DNA of 64,000 nucleotides, taken from NCBI RefSeq assembly GCF_000189635.1, contig NW_002476052.1, forward strand, positions 234,948 through 298,947. The letters are read 5' to 3'. This DNA is from Tetrahymena thermophila SB210 (lineage: Eukaryota > Ciliophora > Oligohymenophorea > Hymenostomatida > Tetrahymenidae). Positions 39,203-52,083 of the stretch are shown here, piece after piece; within the stretch, counting starts at the first letter, position 1; every line of letters begins with the position of its first letter. The position numbers and the translations under genes were made by a program. Under the pieces are notes generated by a model. It ran no database searches, was not told where the DNA came from, and was given only the letters and a program-made list of their open reading frames with translations.

Positions 39203-40211
39203 TAAACAACTGGCGAAAAAATGATGAATAAATGTTATATAAATGTTTAAATAATTGAATATTAATTATTATATATTTTATTAAATAATATTTTGAAAAA
39301 ATTTTTTTAACCTAAAATATAAATAGTTAGATAGATATATTTTATTATTGTATTTTTATTATAAACATCATTCATATTTTTATAAGGAGATAAATTATGT
39401 TTAAAAATTAAATTTACTTTCATAAATTAATACCTCTTAAGCAAACCCTCTGTTTTCTCCAAAAACGATCAAATAATTTAAAACTTTTAATGTTATATTT
39501 TATCTTATTAAATTATATAAATGAAAAGCTTTTATATGCAAGTTATATATTAATCTTAAATATTATCCATGCATGAATCATATTTCTATCCTTTTTTTAT
39601 ATCATGATTAATTAGATACCATGATTTCAAATAAACCTTAGGGAGAAATCAAATTTTTATTTTTATTTTAACTTTTTTGGTTATTCATTCTTTTGTCAAA
39701 CAAGTCTAATAAAAATTTTTGTAAATACCTCCCTCCCTCCCTCCCTCAATATTATTTATTTATTATTAATTTTTTCATAATAGTTTTAATTTAATTTTGT
39801 TTTATGTTTATTTTTTGGAAATTAATATAATATAAATGATTAAATTATATAATTAAAATATATTTAAATATTCAATATAAATATTTGATTGATCAATTAA
39901 TCAATAGTAATTAATAGAAATTTATTATCAGAATATTTAAAAAACAATTTTGTAACAATAATTTTATGATACGTTCGTTATTTTGATGTAAAATAATGAA
40001 TTAATTTATGCTTGCTAAAACTAAATTAAAAATGATTGAACCTATAAATAAATAAATTTATTATTATGACTCATTTGGTAATTTTTTTAAACAAAACAAT
40101 AAAGTAATAAATTAATTTTTTAATACATTTAAAGAAAAGCTAACTAAAATTATCCTTTAATTAATTTTATAAACTATACTTTTTTTATTTTAAAAATTAA
40201 TTAATTCATTA
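39203..40211. other. intergenic; 3' flank shared with LRR-3, and a CCCT repeat
   Basis: Sequence 39400-39650 (including CTTAAGCAAACC and TCTCCAAAAACGATCAAAT) matches, in inverse orientation, 55170-55400 beyond the LRR-3 terminal exon. A C-rich microsatellite at 39728-39747 is listed separately. There is no gene. Confidence 0.6.
39728..39747 (-). repeat. (CCCT)n tract, four GGG runs on the minus strand
   Basis: CCTCCCTCCCTCCCTCCCTC lies in nearly pure A/T surroundings. On the minus strand it has four GGG runs separated by single A, the arrangement that can fold as a G-quadruplex. Confidence 0.8.
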
Positions 40212-41758
40212 TCACTATATATCATGTAGATCATATGCTATTTATGGTAGATAATTTTATGAAAATTATTTAAATATTTTCTCGAAAGCAATTAAAGATA
40301 AAATTTATGATTCAACTTTTTTAACTAATTTTATTTTTTTCATATTCGTTAACTTCTTAATAATCTTTCTATTAGATTTATTAAAAATATAGCCTTTAAT
40401 CATCCTTTCTAAAAGTAATGAAGCTAAAATTGGTATTTCTTTTAGATTTAAAAGAAAGTTTGAATTAATTTGTTCCTAGTTTGTTAGAAATTCTTGAAGA
40501 TGATAAAAGCATTCAAAATAATAATACTAAGGTAGCAAATTCACTTTTATCTTCTTTTTTGATTAAATACTATTTATTATTTTATGTAATTCGTAGAAAT
40601 CTTCACAAAATTTATTTTAGCACCTCAAATTTTAATTTTTCGTTGAGACATCATAGAATAGCAGCACTTCATTCAAGTTCAACTCAATTTTTTTAACAAA
40701 TTTTAAATCAAGCCTACAGAGTTGCTCATTTACATGATAGAGTCTTTCATTTTACTTAGAAAAAATTACTATTACAGAAGATTGTGCATCAACAACCAAA
40801 AACAAAAATAGTAAAAAATAAATTGAATTCCAAATTATTATCAGCAAATTATTAACAGAAAATATGTTTTAATAGAAACTTTAGCTGTTTTAGATATCTA
40901 CCAAAACTTTGTTTAATCCTACAAAAGCTACAAACAAGATAAATCTGGTCATCTGAGCAACAAAATGTATTATTTAGGATATTTTACTGAGATGATGACT
41001 TAAAAATAAAATATTATTGTTGAATAGAATATTCAATAATACAACAAAGTGCTAAGACATCACTTTATTTTTACTTAATGAGTCTATGCTTAAATATTAA
41101 AAGGCTATGATAATCAAATTACATAAAATTAAGCATATTAATGAGCCACTATAAAAGAAAGATGTTAAAGTTAAATAGTAAGTAAAAATTGCTGTAAAAT
41201 TTATTGTTATTTTTAAGGTAAGCACTTTTAATTTTTTAAATTTATAATCAAATTCACCAGAAACATCATCTACTAAAGCTGACAATACCGATATTGTTAA
41301 AATATAGAAAATAATTTAGAATTAATAATTAAAATAAGCTAATTATCTGTAATTTAAAGGAATTATTTATTTTTGTAGTAACTCAAGGTGAAAAAAAAAA
41401 TGAATTAAGCGAGATTTTGAACAATTCTAAAAAACAAAAACCTATATTATAAAGCTTATTAAACATAGTTAATTGTTTTATCAGCAAAAATAGGATAAAT
41501 CCAACCAATATTTAAGATATCCAGAACAATAAAAACTGTCTTATAAATATTTTATTAGCAACATCCTTAGTAAATTAATAATAATTTATCTAAGCTAAAA
41601 ATTACCCAGTATGTATAAAAGTATGATGTTTCACCACTTTAATAAGATTTAATGCTAAAAACAATATTAAAGATATCAAAAGAGTAATAGAGTCCCAACG
41701 CAATTATTATAAATACTTTATACTTCTTATAATAAATGATATCTTATAAGATATCCAT
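40212..41758 (-). pseudogene. multi-pass membrane protein, family copy B with a 1-nt frameshift
   Basis: Paralogue of 32423-33973. It starts at ATG 41758 (MDILQDIIYYKKYKVFIIIA) and its C-terminal frame ends at TGA 40212. The span is 1547 nt, one less than the 1548 needed. The missing base is in a homopolymer: 41391-41400 holds ten A on the plus strand (ten T in the gene) where copy C has eleven. Downstream of it, all hydrophobic segments and the charged C-terminal domain remain open in the shifted frame (LSALVDDVSGEFDYKFKKLK to LPQIAYDLHDIQ). That argues for a very recent inactivation, a sequencing or assembly error in the homopolymer, or recoding. Otherwise the features are those of copy A. 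Confidence 0.75.
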
Positions 41759-42318
41759 TTTAGTTTACTTGTTTTTTAGTTTATTGTTTTTGTAAAGAAT
41801 TGTATTTTTACTTTATCACTTTTATTTATTTAATTCACTTTTTAATTTATTATTGAAATTAATTAATAATTTTGATGATATATGAATTCAATAAAAATAT
41901 ATATAAATGTGTTTTAATATAAAAGAATTGTTTTTGTATAGAAAATAGATTTTGCAATGAATTCTTAATTAAGTTTTTATATCTATCGTCTAGTTAATTA
42001 TGTAGATAGACACTTTAATTTATTTAAAAAATTGGTCAATAAATACTATCGCATTGAAGTTAGAAAATATAGCAATTTATTTATTTATATAAAAATACTA
42101 GATCAAAGGAAATAATTAATCAAATAGATAATTATTTTATTACAAAAAATAAATTTATATATAAATTTTTAATAGAATAATAAATAGTAATAATTATAAT
42201 TAATTATTCTTTATTTAGATTTTAAATAAATAGTGTGTGGATTCAAAAAAATTAATAAAAATTATAAAAAATCTGCTCAAAAAAAAAACAAATTTTTTTT
42301 ATTTTAAAAATTAATTCA
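41759..42318. other. spacer between membrane-gene copies B and C
   Basis: From about 41895 it carries the family's 5' flank words (TGTGTTTTAATATAAAAGAA, ATAGAAAATAGATTTTGCAA). The rest is A/T-rich with no gene. Confidence 0.6.
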
Positions 42319-43869
42319 TCATCGCTATATATCATGTAGATCATATGATATTTACGGTAGATAATTTTATGAAAATTATTTAAATATTTTCTCGAAAGCT
42401 ATTAAAGATAAAATTTATGATTCAACTTTTTTAACTAATTTTATTCTTTTCCGATTAGTTATCTTCTTAATAATTTCTCTATTAGATTAGTTAAAAATAT
42501 AACCTTTCATTATTCTTTCAATAATTAATGAAGGTAAAATTGATATATTTTATAAATTTAAAAGAAAGTTTGAGTTAATTTCTTCCTAGTTTGTTAGAAA
42601 TTCTTGAAGATGATAAAAGCATTGTATATAATAACGCTAAGGTAGAAAATTAACTTTTATCTTTTTTTTTGATTAAATACTATTTATTATTTTATGTAAT
42701 TCATAGAAGTCTTCACAAAATTTATTATAGCACTTCACATTTTAATTTTTAGTAGAGACATCGTGGTATTCTAATCCTTCATTCAAGTTTAACTCTATTA
42801 TTTTAGTAAATTTTAAATCAAGCCTACAAAGCTGCTCATTTACACTTTACAGTCTTTCATTTTACTTAGAAAAAACTACTATGACAGAAGATTGTGCATC
42901 AATAATCAAAAACAAAAATAGTACTAAATAAATTGAATTCCAAATTATTATCAGCAAATTATTAACAGAAAATATGTCTTAATAGAAATTTTAGCTGTTT
43001 TAGAAATCTACCAAAACTTTGTTTATTCCTACAAAAACTATAAACAAGATAAATCTAGCCATTTGAGAAATAAAATTTATTATTTATGATGTCTTACTGA
43101 GATGATAGCTTAAAAATAAAATACTATTGTTGAATAGAATATTCGAAAATATAGCTAAATCAAAAGGAACATCTTTATTTTAACTTAAATAGGATATACT
43201 TTTACACATAAAGGCTATGATAATCAAATTACAGAAAATTAAGAATATTAATTAACCACTATAAAAGAAAGATGTCAAAGTTAAATAGTAAGCATAAGTT
43301 GCTGTAAAATTTTTTGTTATTTTTAAGTAAAGCACTTTTAAGTTTTTAAATTTATTATCAAATTCACCATAAACATCATCTGCTAAAGCTGACCATATCG
43401 ATATAGTTAAAACATACAAAATAATTTAGAATTAATAATTAAAATAAGCTAATTATCTGTAATTTAAAGGAATGGTTTATTTTTGTAATAACTCAAGGAG
43501 AAAAAAAAAAATGAATTAAGCAAGATTTTGAACAATTCTAAAAAAAAAAATCCTATATTATAAAGATTATTAAACATAGGTACTCATTTTATCAGCAAAA
43601 ATAGGATAAATCCAACCAATATTTAAGATATCTAGAATAATAAAAATTGTCTTATAAATGTTTTATTCGCAACATCCATAGTAAATTAACAATAATTTAT
43701 CTAAGATAAAAATTATCCAGTATGTATAAAAGTATGATATTTCACCACTTTAATAAGATTTAATGCTAAACACAATATTTAAGATATCAAAAGAGTAATT
43801 GAGTCCCATAAAAATTGTTATAATTACTATATACTTCTTATATTTAGTAATATCTTCTATGTATTCCAT
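42319..43869 (-). CDS. multi-pass membrane protein, family copy C (516 aa, intact)
   Basis: An intronless minus-strand frame of exactly 517 codons starts at ATG 43869 (MEYIEDITKYKKYIVIITIF) and ends at TGA 42319-42321. It aligns end to end with copies A and B. The same eight to nine hydrophobic segments are present, then the same charged C-terminal third, ending YDLHDIQR. Two long T tracts in the gene strand (eleven T at 43501-43511 and eleven at 43540-43550) encode Phe runs and keep frame here. The gene is divergent from LRR-2 across about 1.1 kb, the same arrangement as copy A with LRR-1. No known family; function unknown. Confidence 0.82.
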
Positions 43870-44171
43870 TCTAGTTGCTTGCTATTTATTTTAAAAAGAA
43901 TTATATTTTTACTTTATCACTCTTTTTTTATACACCTTTTAGTTAGTTAGTTACTTATTGATATAAATAACTTTGATTTTATATGAATTCAAAAGAAATT
44001 TATAAGAATGAGTTTTAATGTAAAAGAATTGTTTGTTTTTATATAGAAAATAGATTTTATAATCAATTCTTAATTTAATTTTTATATGGTCTAGTTAATT
44101 TGTAGACACTTTAATTAATTCAAAAAAATAGGAAAATAAATAGCTATTACATTAAAATTATAAAATAGCTA

Positions 44172-44202
<31 letters not shown>

Positions 44203-44982
44203 CATACATACGTAGATACTCTTGATTTATTTAATTATGAATTATTTGTTAAAAACTATTAAATTTATGATACTAGCTAAATAGATTTAATTATCTATCA
44301 ACTAAATTTCTATATATAAATCATGTTAATAGACTCTTTAATTTAATATTAAAGCATCGACTACAAATTACAAAATAGTTTAAAATATTTCTTACAATTA
44401 TTATTTATAGCATATACAGATTGGTTATTTAAATAAAAGAATTTTTTTAATTAAATATTTTGATTTCTTATCGAAAATGTGTAAAAAAACTTTAATTTTT
44501 AAATATATATTCTTATCTTTAAACACACTCTATATAAATAAAAATAAATTTTTTCTTAATATAATTATAATTAAATTTGTATAAATTCAAATTCAATTTT
44601 AAAAAAAAAAAACATGAATTAAAAAATGATATAATAGAATATTTACTTTGAGAATCTAAATGATGTAATTATTTATTATTGATTGAATATTCTTTGAATT
44701 TACTTTTATTTATAATAAAGCTTTTAAACTCTTCCGTTTAATCTCATTCATCCCTCCATATTGATCTATTGTAAATTTAACTTATATTTTATTCTATTTT
44801 CTTTTATACATATTAGTAAAGTTATTTATTTATTTACAAACAAACCTATTTTTCTTACTAATATTCTCATCTATTTTTATTAATGCAAATAAATATATTT
44901 GTTTATTTTTTTTTTTTCTTTATTTTTTCATACTAATAAGCTAATTAATTAATATTATGCATTTTCTTTAATATTTAAAAAG
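43870..44982. other. intergenic between divergent membrane gene C and LRR-2
   Basis: It begins with the membrane-family 5' flank (about 44005-44130) interrupted by an ACAT microsatellite. A short open stretch with ATG near 44613 (MNQKMIQQNIYFENLND) precedes a possible donor GTAATT near 44665. It could be an LRR-2 leader exon but is in the wrong phase for the LRR exons, so I do not include it. LRR-intron-like sequence resumes at about 44890. Confidence 0.5.
44174..44211. repeat. (ACAT)n microsatellite
   Basis: About nine ACAT units in the 5' flank of membrane gene C. The equivalent place in the other flanks lacks it. Confidence 0.9.
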
Positions 44983-46193
44983 TTACAAAAAAATTAATGC
45001 TATTGATGCTTCAAGCTTAGGTTCTGCCTTAGCAAAGTACACTAATCTCTCAAATTTGACACTTCTTCTTGGGTAAAAACAGTTTATTTGTTATATATTG
45101 TGATATATTTTTACACAAAAATTAATTGAAAACAATCAATTTATTTATTTATTTATTAATTATCTTCTTTATTTGTTTTAATAAATTAAATTCACTTTTT
45201 CTTATTCTACTTTTGTTTAAATTTTTAATTTATTTCATATCTTTCTTCATTCTCATTATAACTAACTCACTATTTAATAAATTTTTTTCTTCAATATTTA
45301 AAAAGTCAAAATGAAATAGGTGATGAGGGTGCTTCAGGCTTATGTTTTGCTTTAGAAAAGTTCACTAATCTCTCTAAATTGACACTTGATCTAAAGTAAA
45401 AACTATTTATTTGTTTTTGATAGTGATATTTTTAATATAAAAATGTATTTAAAACAATTTTTAACTTATTAATTAATTTATTTATTTTTTAGTTTTTTAT
45501 TCTAATTAAGTTTTTTTTCTTTATTTCTTAATTTGACTCATTCATTTTTTTATTTATTTATTTGTTGCTTTTATTTTAATTATTAATAATTTATTTCTTG
45601 ATTTTTCTTCAATTTTTGCTTCTAACAAACTCATAAACTAATTAATTTAATATTTTGTTTAATATTTAAAAAGTTACAATTAAGTTGGTGATAAAGGAGT
45701 ATCGGGTTTAGGTTTTGCTTTAGAAAAATGCAATAATATCTAAAATTTGACACTTGTTCTTCAGTAAAAACATTTTGTTTGCTTTTGATTGTGATAATTT
45801 TTAATATAAAAACGAATTTAAAACCATAAAACTCTTTTAAAATATTTATTTATTTATTTGCTTTTTTATTTGATTAATTTTCCATTTTTATTCTGCTTTT
45901 TTTTTCTTTTCTAAAATTAACTAAATTTTTTTATTGTAAACTTTAGCTTTGATTATTAATATAATATTTTTTTCATTTTCTTTCTAACTTCTGATTAATT
46001 AATGATATATTACTTCAATATTTAAAAAGTTCCAATTTATTTGGTGATGAAGGTGCATTAGGCATAGCTTTTGCCTTAGCAAATTACTCTAATCTCTAAA
46101 ATTTGAAACTTGATCTAGGGTAAAAATATTTTGATTTGTGATATTTTTAAAATTTAAAAGTGAATTAAAAATAATATAATTAACTTTTTTAAC

Positions 46194-46232
<39 letters not shown>

Positions 46233-49200
46233 TTAGCTTTCTATTTGATTTATTTTTTTTATTATTTTAGTTGTGTTTTTATTTTCTTTCTTTTTTATAT
46301 TAATTCATTTTTTTATTTTAAACTTTTACTTTTTTAATTAATTAATTTCTTATTATTTTATAGTTTTTCTTGATTTTTGCCTTCAACTAATTTATAATGT
46401 ATTTATTTAATATTTAAATAGTTCCAATGATATAAGTGATGAAGGTACATCAGGTTTAGGTTCTGCTTTAGCAAAATGCACTAATCTCTCAAATTTGACT
46501 CTTACTCTTGAGTAAAAACAAACAGTTTATTTGTTTGTGATATTTTTACTTAAAATTAATTTTAAAAAAACAATAAATTTCCTTTAATGTTTTTATGCAT
46601 TAAAAATTTTAATTAGATATTTATTTCATTTATTTTTCTTTTTTATCCTGGCTTTGTTTTTTTTCTTTTTTTCTTTCTTTCTTAATTAATTTATTTAATT
46701 CATTTTTTTTTACTTACAATAATTTTTCTTATTATTTCATTTTTTTTCTTTTTTTTTCATCATAACTTACTAATTAATTTATTAAAAATTTTCTTTAATA
46801 TTTAAAAAGTTGCAATTAAATTGGTGCAGTTGGTGGATCTGGGTTAGGTTTTGCTTTAGAAAAATGCACTAATCTCACTAATTTGATACTTGATCTTAGG
46901 TAAGCAGTTTATTTGTTCTGAATTATGATATATATATTTTTATATATTAATTAATTTAAATCAATAAAACTCTTTTAATTTATTTTTATAACTTTTTAAC
47001 TGATCTATTTTTTTTTATTTTGGTATTATTTTTCTTTCTTTCTTTCTTTCTTTCTTAATTATATCATTTTTTATGTTTAACTTTTTGTTTGATTATTTAT
47101 TAAATGATTGATTGATTGCTTATTATATCATATTTTTTCTTCAATATTTGCTTCTAACTAACTAATTAATTAATTAAAAAAATTCTTTTCAATATTTAAA
47201 AAGTGGAAACTAAATAGGAGAAGAAGGTGCACAAAGCTTAGGTTATGGTTTAGAAAAGTGCACTAATCTCTCAAATTTGACACTAGATCTCAAGTAAAAA
47301 CATTTTATTGGTTTTGGATTGTGATAATTTTTAATATAAAAATAAATTTAAAGCAATAAAATTCTTTCAATTAATTTATTTATTAGCTTTTTATTTGATT
47401 AATTTTTTCATTTTTATTCTGCTAATATTTATTTTTATTTCTTAAATTAACTCAATTTTTTATTTTAAACTTTAGCTTTAATTATTAATTAATTTATTTC
47501 TTATTGTTTCAAATATTCTCTTCATTTTTTAATTCTAATAGCTAATTAATTATATCTTTAATATCCAATAAGTTTAAATTATATTGGTGCAATTGGTGCA
47601 TAAAGTTTAGGCTATTCTTTAGTAAAGTGCACTAATCTCTCAAATTTGACACTTCATTTGATGTAAAAACAGTTTATTTTTTTATTTATTTATTTTGGAT
47701 TAGGATATTTTTTAATATAAAAATAAATATAAAACAATAAATTGTTTAATTTTTTTAATTATTTAGCTTTTTAGTTGATTTATTGTTCTTTTTTATTCTT
47801 GTTTTATTTTTGTTTGATTCTTTTTTCATTTAACTCACTTTCTGATTTTAAATTTTTAATTTAAAAAATAATTTTTTTGTAATTTTTTCCTAAAAGCTAT
47901 ATTTATTTTATTTAATATTTAATAAGTGAAAATTAAATTGGTGATGAAGGTACATCAAGCTTAGGTTCTGCTTTAGCGAAGTGCAAAAATCTCTCAAATT
48001 TAATTCTTAATCTTTGGTAAAAACAAACTGTTTATTTGTTTTGAAATGTGAAGTTTTTAATATAAAAATGGATTTAAAACAAAAAACTCTTTTATTAGCT
48101 CTTTATTTGATTTACTTTACTTGCTTATTCTGGTTCTGTTTGTTTTTTTTTTTTTCTGTTATTTTCTTAATTTACCTCATACTTTTTTTCATTTTCAACT
48201 TTTAATTTAATTAATAATTGATTCCCTTCTTGCTTCTTCATACTTTTTTCTTCATTTTAATTTATTAATTATATTTTTTCTTCAATATTTAAAAAGTGAT
48301 AATTAAATTGGTGACGAAGGTGCATTAGGCTTAGGCTCTGCTTTAGTAAACTGCACTAATCTATCAAATTTGATTCTTGAATTCTAGTAAAAAAATTTTA
48401 TTTATTTAGGATTGTTCTATTTTTTAATATAAAAATTAATTTAAAACAATAAAACTCTTTTAATTTATTTATTTATTTATTAGCTTTTTATTTGATTTAT
48501 TTTTATTTTTCATTCAGATATTTTTTTTCTCTCTTAATTTAATCCATTTTTTCATTTTCAAATTTACTTTGATTATTAATTAAGTAATTACTTCATTTCA
48601 TATTATTTCATATTTTTACATCATAAGCTTTCTAATTAACGAACTAAATAATTAAAATTGAAAAAGTTAAAATCAAATTGGCGATTAAGGTACATCAGGA
48701 TTAGGTTCTGGTTTAGCTAAGTGCACTAATCTCTCAAATTTGTCTCTTAACCTTGGGTAAAAGCAGTTTATTTGTATTAGATTGAGATATTTTTTAATAT
48801 AAATTGAATAATTAATTACAATAACACTATTTTAATTAATTAATTAATTTATTTTTTAATTAGTCTTTTATTTTATTTATTTATTTTTTTATTATGGCTG
48901 AGTTTCTTAATTTAAGTCATTATTTTATTTTAAAATTTAGATTTGATAATTAATTAGTTTATTCCATTCTTAATATTTCATATTGTGTCTTCATTTTTTC
49001 GTTCGTTCTAATTAGCTAACTAACTAACTAACTAAATAACTAATTAATATAAAATTTCTTCAAAATTTAACAAGTTATAATTAAATCGGTGATTAAGGAA
49101 CATAAGGCTTAGGTTTTTGTTTAGCTAAGTGCACTAATCTCTCTAATTTGACACTAGATCTTGGGTAAAAGCAGCTTATTTGTTTTGGATTGAGATATTT

Positions 49201-51011
49201 TTTAATATTAATATGAAATTAAAGTGATAAAACTCTTTTCATTTATTTGTTTATTTACTTATTAGCTTTTTATTTTATTTGTTTCTCTTTTTTTATTATG
49301 GTAGTGGATTTTTTTTGTTAATTTAACTCATTTTTTTATTTTAAAAATTAGATTTGATTATTAATTTATTTATTCTTTTCTAATTTTTTCATATTTATTT
49401 TTTCTTAATTTTATCCTTCGAGTTAATTAATTAATTAATAAATTAGCTAACTAAATACTTTGCAACTAATGAATTAAAATTTTTTCGATATATAAAAAGT
49501 TAAAATTAAATTGGTGGTGAAGGTGCTAAAGGCATAGGTTTAGAAAAATGCTCCAATCTTTCAAATTTGAATCTTGATCTTAGGTAAAATCAAACTTTTT
49601 AATTATTTAGAATTTTTATATTTTTTTTATATAAAACTAATTTAAAAAAAATAAGTAAAACTCTTTTAATTCATTTATTTATTAGCTTTTTATTTTATTA
49701 ATTTTTCATTTTTATTCTGGTTGATTTTTTTTCTTTCTTAATTTAACCTTAATTAATTCATTGCTATTGTTTTATATTATCTTCATTTTTCCTTTAAACT
49801 AGCTAGCTAACTAATTAAAATTTCTTCAATATTTAAAAAGTTACAATAAAATTGGTTATGAAGGCATATCAGACTTAGGTTCTAGTTTAGAAAAGTGCTC
49901 TAATCTTTCAAATTTGACACTCAATCTTCAGTAAAAAAAAACTATTTATTTATTTTGGATTGCAAAATTTTTTTATATAAAAATGAATTTAAAGCAATAA
50001 ATATTTCTCACTCTTTTAATTTATTTTTTATTTATCTTTTTATTAAAAAATTTTTAATTTTTATTCTAGTTGTGCTTTTTTTTTTTTTAATTAATTAATT
50101 TAGCATATTCAATTTTTAGTTTGTTAAATTTAACTTTGATTGTAAATTAATTAATTAATTTGTTATTATTTTACATTTTATCTTCATTTTTTCCTTTTAA
50201 TTAATTAATTAAATGACAATTTCTTCTATATTTATAAAAGCAAAAATTAAATTAGTGATCAAGGGGCATCTATCTTAGGTTCTGCTTTAGAAAATTGCTC
50301 TAATCTTTCAAATTTGACACTCGATATTCGGTAAAAACGAAACTGTTTATCTGTTTTGGATTGCTATATTTTTTAGTATAAAAATAAATTTAAAACAATA
50401 AAATCCTTTTAATTTATTTAATTAATTTATCTTTTTTTATTTTATTTGTGTTTTTACTTCTTCTTTGTTTGTTTGTTAATTTAACTAATTCGTTTTTTTA
50501 TTATCAAATTTTACTTTAATTATAAATTTATTTTTTCCATGTTTTTTCTTCACTATTGGTTTTAACTAAATAACTAACTAACTAATTAATATATTTATTT
50601 TCTTTAATATTTATAAAGTTGCTAATCAATTGGAGAAATTGGAGCATCAAACTTAGGTTCTGGTTTAGGAAAGTGCACTAATATCTTAAATTTGAAACTT
50701 TCTCTTGAGTAAAAACAATTTATTAGTTTTGGATTGTGATATTTTTGAGTATAAAAATGAATTTAAAACAATTAACTATTTTGATTTTTTATTAGCTTTT
50801 TATTAAATTTATTAATTTTTGATCCTGATTTTACTCTTTTTTTTCATAATTAAAAAATACTTCTCATTTTATTGTAGCTAATTTTTATGTTTAATTAATA
50901 TTAATTTATATAAATAGGAAAAACTAAATCAATTGGTCGCAATAATTGAAAATAAAAAGCAAGTGTCTAAAATAAAAAAGATTGGTTGTCTTTAAACTAT
51001 TTTTCTATTGA
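44983..51011 (+). CDS. LRR-2: tandem one-LRR-per-exon gene, start exon not identified
   Basis: There are sixteen LRR exons (first 44983-45072 and 45306-45395; others centred near 45720, 46080, 46470, 46860, 47250, 47620, 47975, 48345, 48710, 49120, 49545, 49890, 50290 and 50670) plus a terminal exon (about 50919-51011). As in LRR-1 the exons are about 90 nt and phase 2-2, with introns starting GTAAAAACA or GTAAAA and ending ATATTTAAAAAG. Consensus is IGDEGASGLGSALAKCTN then LSNLTLDL. Introns here have diverged widely in length (about 220-330 bp), with TATT/TTTA simple repeats (for example 46193-46236), while exons keep the LRR pattern and frame; this suggests selection on the protein. The terminal exon ends SKCLKQKRLVVFKLFFY and TGA at 51009-51011. 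No initiator exon is found. Predicted as a long solenoid; ligand unknown. Confidence 0.8.
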
Positions 51012-51135
51012 TAATAAATAAATGATGAAAATACTATGGATAAATATAAAATATTATATAATATAATATGTTATATTTATATTTTATATTATATATAATA
51101 TTTTGCAATAATATAATTTAATCTAAAAAAGCTAT

Positions 51136-51166
<31 letters not shown>

Positions 51167-52083
51167 TTTCTGGTACTAAAATATATGAAAAAAAACGATT
51201 GCCAGATATTTCAATACCAGGATTTAAAACAATTAAAAAGTAATTATTTAATAATTTAAAAATATTAAGGTTGGTTAGCATATTTGTCTTAAAAGAATAT
51301 TTATTTAATTAATTTTTAATATACAGTCTATATACATTCATTCTATGCTAACAATTATTTATTTATTTATTATGGGAATTTTAGCTGTTTTCCACAACTT
51401 TAAAATTTTTAATGTATTTTTTTTTTAATTTATAAAATAGCACTAAATAATAATAAATATTTTAAAAATTTTTATTAACCATTTTAATTAAATCTTTTAA
51501 AGAATTTATTTAAAATATTTAAATAATTTTTTTTTAAATATGAATGAATATTGAAATNNNNNNNNNNNNNNNNNNNNNNNNNNNNNNNNNNNNNNNNNNN
51601 NNNNNNNNNNNNNNNNNNNNNNNNNNNNNNNNNNNNNNNNNNNNNNNNNNNNNNNNNATATTGAAATTACAGCTCACTAAATACTTTTTTACTATATTTA
51701 GTTATCTATTCATTAAAAAAATTATTTCAAATTTTTCTAAATTTGAATAAATCACACCTATAAATAAATTATGATCAGAATAAATATAGAAAAATAATGA
51801 ATAAAGATAAAGAAGATAATAAATTTGGATCATAAAAAAATCATTCAGAAATTTTCTAATGGTAAATACTTTATTCATTCTTCTTGAAAAAAACTCAATC
51901 TATTCACTAAAATATTTACTGATAAATACTTATTTTTATATAAAAAATAATCCTATTTAATTTCTTATTAAAATCTGTTCTCTACAATAATTAAATAGAT
52001 TAAAAATAAAATAATTAATTTTGTTTCCAAATTAAAAAACAAACATCAAAATTATAGTTGCTTAATCTTAGCAGTAATATTAA
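51012..52083. other. intergenic with assembly gap
   Basis: Contains a (TTTA)n run (51130-51170) and the gap. Upstream of the kinase-TPR B start, about 51940-52083 is similar to the 5' flank of copy A (about 28655-28802). No gene. Confidence 0.6.
51558..51657. other. assembly gap, 100 N
   Basis: Exactly 100 N, a conventional placeholder for a gap of unknown size. The ten bases ATATTGAAAT occur on both sides of the gap, so the two contig ends may overlap. Confidence 0.98.

Noticed and set aside
40481-40696. Plus-strand frame of 71 codons repeated near 32690 and 42590
   Set aside because: It is the antisense of the conserved C-terminal domain of the membrane family. The minus frame is open across the full 517 codons in the copies, the plus frame only locally.
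44613-44664. Possible leader exon of LRR-2
   Set aside because: It has an ATG and a GT donor but ends in phase 0, while LRR exons need a phase-2 partner.
45126-48205. Short plus-strand frames in LRR-2 introns
   Set aside because: They consist of Phe/Leu/Ile runs from T-rich intron sequence and do not match the LRR exon phase.
35631-51011. LRR units as a CRISPR-like or satellite array
   Set aside because: Regular spacing of similar blocks is explained by one-LRR exons with conserved splice sites and phase; spacers are introns of varying length.
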